Assembly: GCA_937862865.1 (NCBI GenBank)
Contig: CALMFJ010000110.1
Location: 1-47,908 of the forward strand
From: an uncultured Pseudomonadota bacterium
GTDB lineage: Bacteria; Desulfobacterota; Syntrophorhabdia; Syntrophorhabdales; Syntrophorhabdaceae
Length of the DNA stretch: 47,908 nucleotides
Direction: 5' to 3'
Shown: positions 42,873 through 47,908 of the stretch, in pieces
Numbering within the stretch: the stretch's first letter is position 1
How the letters are laid out: each line of letters begins with the position of its first letter
Notes under the pieces: model-generated
What the model saw: the letters and a program-made list of their open reading frames with translations, nothing else
Databases searched by the model: none
What the model was told of the DNA's origin: nothing
Made by a program: the position numbers and the translations under genes

Positions 42873-43178
42873 ATGTTCATATGGTTTTTCCACAGGATAA
42901 GCGGGGCAGCGCTTATCATCCTCATCGGCATCAAGATCCTGACGAGTTACTTCCTGATGGGGCAGGACAGGAAACCGGACTGGGCGCTCAGCCTTCACCG
43001 ACAGCCCGTCGTCGACGCTCTCATTCTCATTCTGTTCACATTCCACAGCATCTACGGGGTCCGGACCATTGTCATGGACCTCGGGTACAGGAATGAAAAG
43101 CATCTTTTTCTGGCTGCAAACATCGTCGCCTCGGCCATTTCGGCATTCCTGCTCCTCATGTACTTCGTCACCGTATGA
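42873..43178 (+). CDS. sdhC: Succinate dehydrogenase/fumarate reductase membrane anchor
   Basis: The 101-residue protein has three membrane segments (about 9-27, 46-66, 80-99). His residues in MFIWFFHRISGA (H7) and LFTFHSIYGVRTIVMDLG (H58) are placed as possible heme b ligands. It lies directly upstream of sdhA and overlaps it by four bases. The protein is short for a sole anchor: the enzyme usually has either two subunits with three segments each or one with five. No second anchor gene is seen. GAGGGG lies just upstream. Confidence 0.85.
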   Translation: MFIWFFHRISGAALIILIGIKILTSYFLMGQDRKPDWALSLHRQPVVDALILILFTFHSIYGVRTIVMDLGYRNEKHLFLAANIVASAISAFLLLMYFVTV

Positions 43179-44884
43179 TAACGCGTACCCATGATGTCAT
43201 TATAGTCGGGGGCGGGCTTGCGGGGCTCCGTGCCGCCGTCGGGCTTTGCCGAAAATATGATGTCGCGCTCATCTCCAAGGTCCACCCCGTAAGGTCCCAT
43301 TCCATTGCGGCCCAGGGGGGCATCAATGCGGCCCTCGGGAACAACCCGGATTCCGCCGACGATTCCTGGGAAAAACATGCGTTCGACACGATCAAAGGGA
43401 GCGATTATCTTGCGGACCAGGATGCCGTGGAGATCATGTGCAGGGAGGCGCCCGCGGTCGTGTACGAAATGGAGCACTGGGGATGCCCGTTCAGCCGGTT
43501 TCCCGACGGCACTATCGCGCAGAGGCCTTTCGGCGGGGCCGGGTACCCGAGAACATGCTATTCCGCAGACCTCACCGGGCACGTCCTTCTTAATACATTG
43601 TTCGAAAAGGCGGTCAGCCTGGGTGTTGCCATATATCCCGAATGGCATGTGACATCCCTCGTGGTCGATGACAATGCCTGCCACGGGGTCGTTGCCTTCG
43701 ACCTCATGAACGGGGAACTCGTGTCCCTGAACGCGAAGGCGACCCTTTTTGCGACCGGGGGGTACGGGCGCGTCTATCTTTACTCGACCAACGCGCTTAT
43801 TAACACGGGGAGCGGGATCGGGATGGCATACAGGGCGGGTGTCCCGTTGAAGGACATGGAGTTCGTCCAGTTCCACCCGACAGGACTTATCGGGACCAAC
43901 ATACTGATGACGGAGGCCTGTCGCGGCGAAGGCGGATACCTGATCAACGCACAGGGCGAGCGCTTCATGGCAAAATATGCGCCGAAAGCCATGGAGCTTG
44001 CCCCCCGCGATATAGTTTCCCGGAGCATCCAGACGGAGATTGATGAAGGCCGGTGCTTTGAGCACCCCCTCGGAAAATATATCCGGCTCGACCTCATGCA
44101 CCTCGGGGAAAAGAAGATCAGTGAAAAGCTGCCGGGTATCCGCAAGATATGCATAGATTTCATCGGCATCGACCCTGTCAGGGAACCCATCCCCATAATG
44201 CCCTGCCAGCATTACTCCATGGGGGGCATCGACACGGACGCCACGTGCGCGACCGAGGTCAGGGGCTTCTTCGCGGCCGGAGAGTGCGCCTGCGTCAGCG
44301 TCCACGGGGCGAACAGGCTGGGGGGCAACTCGCTGCTCGAAACCATCGTGTTCGGAAAGATCGCTGCGGCAAGCATCGACCGGTATCTATCCTCCACCGG
44401 ATTTGAGCCCGGGGGAAAGGCTTGCCTGCGGGCAGCCGGGTCCGTAGAAACAAAGATCCGGGACCTCGTCGCAGGAGGGAACGAAAAGACCTTTAAGCTT
44501 CACGGGGAACTCGCAAAGGCAATGAGCACGTACGTGGGCATCTTCAGGACCGGAGGCGATGCGGAAAAGGCCCTTGCGGACATGGAGGGCTTGAGGGAAA
44601 GATACCGGAATGTCGGGGTTTCTTCTCCGTCCCTCTCTATGAACTACGAACTCATGAATGCCATTGAACTCGATCATATGTTCGATGTGGCCCTCGTGAT
44701 AGCGCGCGGGGCGCTCCTGCGCGAAGAAAGCAGAGGGGCGCATGCGCGGACGGATTTTCCGAAAAGGGACGATGAGAAATGGCTCAGGCACTCGATCGCG
44801 CGCTTGAAGGGCGACGGGATGCCCGAAATGTTTTACAGGGACGTCACGGTCACCCGCTATGAGCCGATGGAGAGGACCTATTGA
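43175..44884 (+). CDS. sdhA: Succinate dehydrogenase/fumarate reductase flavoprotein subunit
   Basis: The 569-residue catalytic subunit carries covalently bound FAD (likely on the His in RSHSIAAQGGINAALG). It shows the dinucleotide motif VGGGLAGLRAAV, GGYGRVYLYSTNA, FHPTGL, and RLGGNSLLE with the FAD contacts, and HYSMGGIDTD, the substrate-binding region. Length and motifs are normal. Direction (succinate oxidation or fumarate reduction) cannot be deduced from sequence; the menaquinone-type cluster fits either. Confidence 0.96.
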   Translation: MITRTHDVIIVGGGLAGLRAAVGLCRKYDVALISKVHPVRSHSIAAQGGINAALGNNPDSADDSWEKHAFDTIKGSDYLADQDAVEIMCREAPAVVYEMEHWGCPFSRFPDGTIAQRPFGGAGYPRTCYSADLTGHVLLNTLFEKAVSLGVAIYPEWHVTSLVVDDNACHGVVAFDLMNGELVSLNAKATLFATGGYGRVYLYSTNALINTGSGIGMAYRAGVPLKDMEFVQFHPTGLIGTNILMTEACRGEGGYLINAQGERFMAKYAPKAMELAPRDIVSRSIQTEIDEGRCFEHPLGKYIRLDLMHLGEKKISEKLPGIRKICIDFIGIDPVREPIPIMPCQHYSMGGIDTDATCATEVRGFFAAGECACVSVHGANRLGGNSLLETIVFGKIAAASIDRYLSSTGFEPGGKACLRAAGSVETKIRDLVAGGNEKTFKLHGELAKAMSTYVGIFRTGGDAEKALADMEGLRERYRNVGVSSPSLSMNYELMNAIELDHMFDVALVIARGALLREESRGAHARTDFPKRDDEKWLRHSIARLKGDGMPEMFYRDVTVTRYEPMERTY

Positions 44885-45621
44885 TACGGGCATCCGCGTA
44901 TACCTTCAAGATATTGCGCTTTGACAGGAAAAAACCGGAAGACAGGGCCCGTTTCCAGACCTACCGGGTCAGGGTCATCCCCGGGCTTACCATCCTCGGC
45001 GTCCTCAACAGGATACGCGACGAGATCGACGGGACGCTTTCGTTCCGTTCATCGTGCAGGTCTGCGGTCTGCGGTTCTTGCGCAATGGTAATAAACGGAA
45101 GGATAGACCTCGCCTGCAGGACACAGGCGGCCTCGTTCGGAACGGACACCATAATTCTCGAGCCTCTTCCGAACATGGAGATCATAAAGGACCTTGTCGT
45201 TGATATGACCCCTTTCTGGACGATGTACGAAAAGGTGAGGCCCTGGCTTGACCGGCCCGGCCCCGGCCCTGAAAAAGAGATGAGGCAAAGCCCCGAGGAC
45301 AGGGCACTGATCGACCAGTTCGTGAACTGCATCCTGTGCGCATGCTGTTACGGGGCATGCCCGGTCATCTCCCGCGACCCTCAGTATCTGGGGCCGGCGG
45401 CCCTTGCCAAGCTCGAGCGCTTTATCCTCGATTCACGAGATGAGCGCCCGGTATCCGCCCTCGACGAGGTCAATAACGAACACGGCGTCTGGGGCTGCGA
45501 CACCGTCCTTAAGTGCATCGAAGCGTGCCCGAAAGGCGTACGGCCGACCGATGCGATAATCGACCTGAGAAAGAGGCTTTTCGTGGAAAAGGCAAAAAAA
45601 CTCCTGGGTATCGGCAGATGA
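44881..45621 (+). CDS. sdhB: Succinate dehydrogenase/fumarate reductase iron-sulfur subunit
   Basis: The 246-residue protein has all three cluster sites: [2Fe-2S] SSCRSAVCGSCAMVING with LACRTQ, [4Fe-4S] CILCACCYGACPV, and [3Fe-4S] CIEACPKGV region. It passes electrons from the flavin to the quinone site at the anchor. The TTG start overlaps the sdhA stop. The Rieske gene starts four bases before its stop. Confidence 0.95.
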   Translation: MIRASAYTFKILRFDRKKPEDRARFQTYRVRVIPGLTILGVLNRIRDEIDGTLSFRSSCRSAVCGSCAMVINGRIDLACRTQAASFGTDTIILEPLPNMEIIKDLVVDMTPFWTMYEKVRPWLDRPGPGPEKEMRQSPEDRALIDQFVNCILCACCYGACPVISRDPQYLGPAALAKLERFILDSRDERPVSALDEVNNEHGVWGCDTVLKCIEACPKGVRPTDAIIDLRKRLFVEKAKKLLGIGR

Positions 45622-46088
45622 AACTCGATTATTCACTCATCAGCCGCAGGGCCTTTCTCAACACGCTGTTCGGGGGCTGGCTCATCGCTGTGCTCTCCGG
45701 CGGCATCTATGCCTTCCTTAAATTCATCTTTCCGACCGTCGGGAAGGAACCGGATTTTGTCGTTCTCAACAGGGCAGATTTTCTCGACATACCCGGAAAC
45801 ACCGTTAAGACCTTCGCATGGGGAGGAAAGCCCGGTTTTTTCTTGAAGAGGACCGACGGGACCATGCTTGCCCTGAAGGGGGTCTGCACCCATATGGAAT
45901 GCAACATTTCCTACATGCCCGATGCAAAAAAATTCTATTGCGCGTGCCATAAGGGGTGGTTTGACGACAACGGCAGGAACATCGAGGGCCCTCCGCCGCG
46001 GCCCCTTGAAAGCTTCGATATCATCACGGCCGGGGAGAAACTCGTCATAGCGAAGAAAGGGGTGAAGGTTGATCTGCCGAAGGTGTAG
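45618..46088 (+). CDS. Rieske iron-sulfur protein
   Basis: The 156-residue protein has one N-terminal membrane anchor (about 18-40) with a twin-Arg-like SRRAFL before it, so Tat export is likely. The Rieske centre is CTHMECN (about 93-99) and YCACHKGWFD (about 112-121), giving the Cys-His and Cys-His ligands. It pairs with the cytochrome b below and overlaps its start by 20 bases. Such proteins take electrons from quinol to a high-potential acceptor; a c-type partner is not encoded here. Confidence 0.94.
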   Translation: MKLDYSLISRRAFLNTLFGGWLIAVLSGGIYAFLKFIFPTVGKEPDFVVLNRADFLDIPGNTVKTFAWGGKPGFFLKRTDGTMLALKGVCTHMECNISYMPDAKKFYCACHKGWFDDNGRNIEGPPPRPLESFDIITAGEKLVIAKKGVKVDLPKV

Positions 46089-47133
46089 GGACTGGATCAC
46101 GGAACGCTACGACGTCGACGCCCTGCGCAGGCTGTTGCGCACAAAGTACGTCCCGTCGCACCGCTACGAGATCTCTTATTTTACGGGGGGGCTTACCCTT
46201 TTCCTCTTCGTTGTGCAGTTCCTGACAGGTATGGGGCTTGCCCTTTACTATGTCCCCCATTCCGAACATGCATACAAGAGCATCGTCGACATCATGACGA
46301 AACTCCGCATGGGCTGGTTTTTCCGTTCGCTCCACCACTGGGGGGCACAGCTCGCGATAGCATCATTGTTCGTTCATTTTTTCGCCAATCTTCTCCTGAA
46401 GGCATATCGCAAGCCCCGCGAACTGCTCTGGGTGACCGGCTTTATCATGATCACGGTCCTCGTCTTTTTCGGGTTGAGCGGCTACTTCCTTATCTGGGAC
46501 GAAAGGGCCTTCACCGCGATCCGGGTCGCGACGGGAGGGGCGGGCAGCCTCCCTTTGATCGGCGCACCGGTCAAGATATTCCTGCGCGGGGGCATCGACG
46601 TCACGCAGGAGACCCTGACGCGGTTCTATGCCTTTCATGTCAGTGTTCTGCCCATGATAAGCCTTGTCATCATCGGTCTTCACGTACTGCTTGTCCAGGT
46701 GCACGGCATGAGCGTCCCTCTCTCGCAGAAAAACAGGCAGAAAGAAGCGCAGCCGTTCTTTCCGAACGTTTTCTACAAAGACCTTATCGTCTGGCTCCTC
46801 TGCGCGGGCGTTCTTGTCACCCTTGCTGTGGTCTTTCCCGCGGCGATAGGGACAAAGGCCGACCCGATGGCGCCCGCCCCGGAAAACATAAAACCGGAGT
46901 GGTACTTTCTCTTCCTTTTCCAGACCCTGAAGCTTTTCCCCGGCGAAATAGCGGGGCTCAACGGCGAGATGATCGCCGTAACCGTCATTTCCCTCGGTGT
47001 GCTCTTCGCATTCCTGATGCCGTTTTTCGACAGGAGGTCCTCGGCCGGCCGGCCGAGCCCGGTTTTTACATATGCAGCGGTCTTTTACCTTGTGTATTTC
47101 GTAGTAATGACGGTGATCGGTTTTCTCAACTAG
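46069..47133 (+). CDS. Cytochrome b (b6/IV-fusion type) of a bc-type complex
   Basis: The 354-residue integral membrane protein has about eight segments. Heme b ligands are H89, H103 (helix B) and H190, H205 (helix D, 14 intervening residues as in cytochrome b6). The quinol-site motif PEWY is at KPEWYFLFLFQTLK. The N-terminal b6-like segment YVPSHRYEISYFTGG lacks the Cys that binds heme ci in b6f. The start is a TTG inside the Rieske gene. Together with the Rieske protein it should form a quinol-oxidising core. Confidence 0.92.
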   Translation: MICRRCRDWITERYDVDALRRLLRTKYVPSHRYEISYFTGGLTLFLFVVQFLTGMGLALYYVPHSEHAYKSIVDIMTKLRMGWFFRSLHHWGAQLAIASLFVHFFANLLLKAYRKPRELLWVTGFIMITVLVFFGLSGYFLIWDERAFTAIRVATGGAGSLPLIGAPVKIFLRGGIDVTQETLTRFYAFHVSVLPMISLVIIGLHVLLVQVHGMSVPLSQKNRQKEAQPFFPNVFYKDLIVWLLCAGVLVTLAVVFPAAIGTKADPMAPAPENIKPEWYFLFLFQTLKLFPGEIAGLNGEMIAVTVISLGVLFAFLMPFFDRRSSAGRPSPVFTYAAVFYLVYFVVMTVIGFLN

Positions 47134-47142
47134 GGGGTAAAG

Positions 47143-47391
47143 ATGATGTGCATCTTTTCTGCAGCTTGTATTCTCCTTCTTGCGCTGCCCCTGTTGTGCC
47201 CCGCCGGGCAGGCCCCTTTCGAGCCGGCCTTGTCCCCGTACGACCGCCACATTCTGTATCAGGCACTGGTGCTTTTCTGGATCGGCATCATCGGTCTCAT
47301 CGTCATTATCGTCATGAAACTCAAGGAGGCAAAACGCACCCAGGGCATGGGCGTGCATCAAGACGAGGAGAATGCTCCTTTCCTTGACTAA
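47143..47391 (+). CDS. Small membrane protein of the Rieske/cytochrome b cluster
   Basis: The 82-residue protein has an N-terminal hydrophobic segment (about 3-21, possibly a signal peptide), a short loop with SPYDRHILYQ, and a second membrane segment (about 41-58), then a charged tail. The ATG at 47143 follows AGGGGG; 47146 is an alternative. It is probably an accessory subunit of the bc-type complex; no heme motif (CxxCH) is present. Confidence 0.75.
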   Translation: MMCIFSAACILLLALPLLCPAGQAPFEPALSPYDRHILYQALVLFWIGIIGLIVIIVMKLKEAKRTQGMGVHQDEENAPFLD

Positions 47392-47423
47392 GAACTGCCA
47401 AACCTTTATTATGTTTCAACCCC

Positions 47424-47908
47424 ATGCAGCCAACCATCGTCCGGAATTCGCTCATATCACGCCGCGGGATCGATGAGCTCCTTCGCGTCCCCCAGGACGA
47501 CCTCGTCTATGTCTCTCTTCTCGAGATACTCGCCCGGTTCCAGGACAAAAAGCAATTTGCGAGCGAGATACACACCGAGATACACCTGATAAAACCCATT
47601 CTCAAGATACTCGGGTTCACATACGAGTCAAAGCCGAAGTATTTTGACGACACCGTCAAGGGGCCCGACGCGGCCCTCTTCACAAGCGAATCCGAACGGG
47701 ACAGGGCATCGTCACTGTGGGGGACTCCCGAATACTATGCCAGCACGCTTGGCGTGCTCCTTCTCAAGCGGTTCGGCCGCAATCTCGAAGAGGGGGTGAG
47801 CGGTTTTTTTCTCGCGTTCGAGAACGGCATTCCCCTGTACCAGCTGTTCTATTATCTCAAGAACACGAAAACCCCGTGGGGCATCCTCACGAACGGCAAG
47901 CACTGGAT
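47424..47908 (+). CDS. Eco57I/type IIG-like DNA methyltransferase, 5' part only
   Basis: The frame from ATG 47424 stays open to the window end (161 codons). It includes FDDTVKGPDAALFT, LLLKRFGRNLEEGVSGFFLAFEN and PLYQLFYYLKNTKTPWGILTNGKHW. The last motif (P..QLF.YL..T...WGILTNG..W) is characteristic of the N-terminal region of large Eco57I-type restriction-modification enzymes and BREX PglX-like methyltransferases. The catalytic domain would lie beyond the window. Confidence 0.8.
   Translation, partial: MQPTIVRNSLISRRGIDELLRVPQDDLVYVSLLEILARFQDKKQFASEIHTEIHLIKPILKILGFTYESKPKYFDDTVKGPDAALFTSESERDRASSLWGTPEYYASTLGVLLLKRFGRNLEEGVSGFFLAFENGIPLYQLFYYLKNTKTPWGILTNGKHW

Noticed and set aside
43052-44305. 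Long minus-strand frame of 417 codons inside sdhC/sdhA
   Set aside because: It is a shadow of sdhA, caused by GC-rich codon usage; no domain is recognisable.

Overview
This 47.9 kb window is a gene-dense, GC-rich bacterial chromosome segment, probably from a strict anaerobe of the Desulfobacterota (former Deltaproteobacteria), perhaps a syntroph. That placement is an inference. It rests on the order ftsH-folP-cdaA-ybbR-pdxJ-acpS-nnr-tsaE-lysC-cimA, which I associate with Geobacter-like genomes, on isoleucine synthesis through citramalate, on a multidomain [FeFe] hydrogenase, on a menaquinone-type succinate dehydrogenase beside a Rieske/cytochrome b pair, and on small families typical of anaerobes (DUF5714, DUF6485).

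Layout. 1-5.2 kb: end of a dCMP deaminase gene, then nrdR-ribD-ribE-ribBA-ribH-nusB (complete riboflavin pathway genes) and a YacP-like nuclease. 5.2-6.4 kb: an intergenic palindromic element and an iron-sulfur flavoprotein on the minus strand. 6.5-17.1 kb: a long plus-strand housekeeping run with ftsH, folP, cdaA/ybbR (c-di-AMP), pdxJ, acpS, nnr, tsaE, lysC, cimA and a free-standing copy of the LeuA/CimA regulatory domain. 17.1-21.4 kb: a minus-strand MacAB-type efflux operon. 21.5-25.1 kb: a NusG paralogue, hflX, an RsbW-like ATPase and a methyltransferase. 25.1-28.8 kb: a dodecin-like protein, a TauE-type exporter, ftcD, a PilZ protein and a secreted phospholipase D-like protein. 29.0-32.7 kb: a 1142-residue NAD(P)H-linked [FeFe] hydrogenase and a small partner. 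32.7-42.8 kb: mostly solitary accessory genes, including a PurF-like protein with an apparently dead glutaminase site, glucokinase, lipoproteins, a HELRH metallopeptidase-like protein and a NusA-like S1-KH protein. 42.8-47.4 kb: sdhCAB, Rieske protein, cytochrome b and a small membrane protein. The last 0.5 kb is the start of an Eco57I-like methyltransferase gene cut by the window edge.

The most unusual non-coding signal is a set of about ten intergenic arrays of degenerate 7-base tandem repeats. The heptad sequence differs at every site, but the layout is the same: arrays sit at gene 3' ends, often as two inverted arms able to form a long hairpin, and in at least six cases the stop codon of the flanking gene lies inside the heptads. 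A second dispersed element (copies near 5.3 and 38.8 kb) is an inverted pair of mini-hairpins. In the first copy the two arms differ by compensatory base changes that preserve the hairpins.

The most unusual proteins are the hydrogenase, whose N-terminal ferredoxin domain has lost all its cysteine ligands; the PurF-like protein lacking the Cys nucleophile; the stand-alone LeuA regulatory domain; the NusA-like protein without an RNA-polymerase-binding domain; and an HflX whose conserved N-terminus extends upstream of any canonical start codon. No CRISPR array, tRNA, rRNA, transposase or prophage was seen. The largest gene-free gaps are about 290 bp (5193-5480) and 260 bp (38627-38885).
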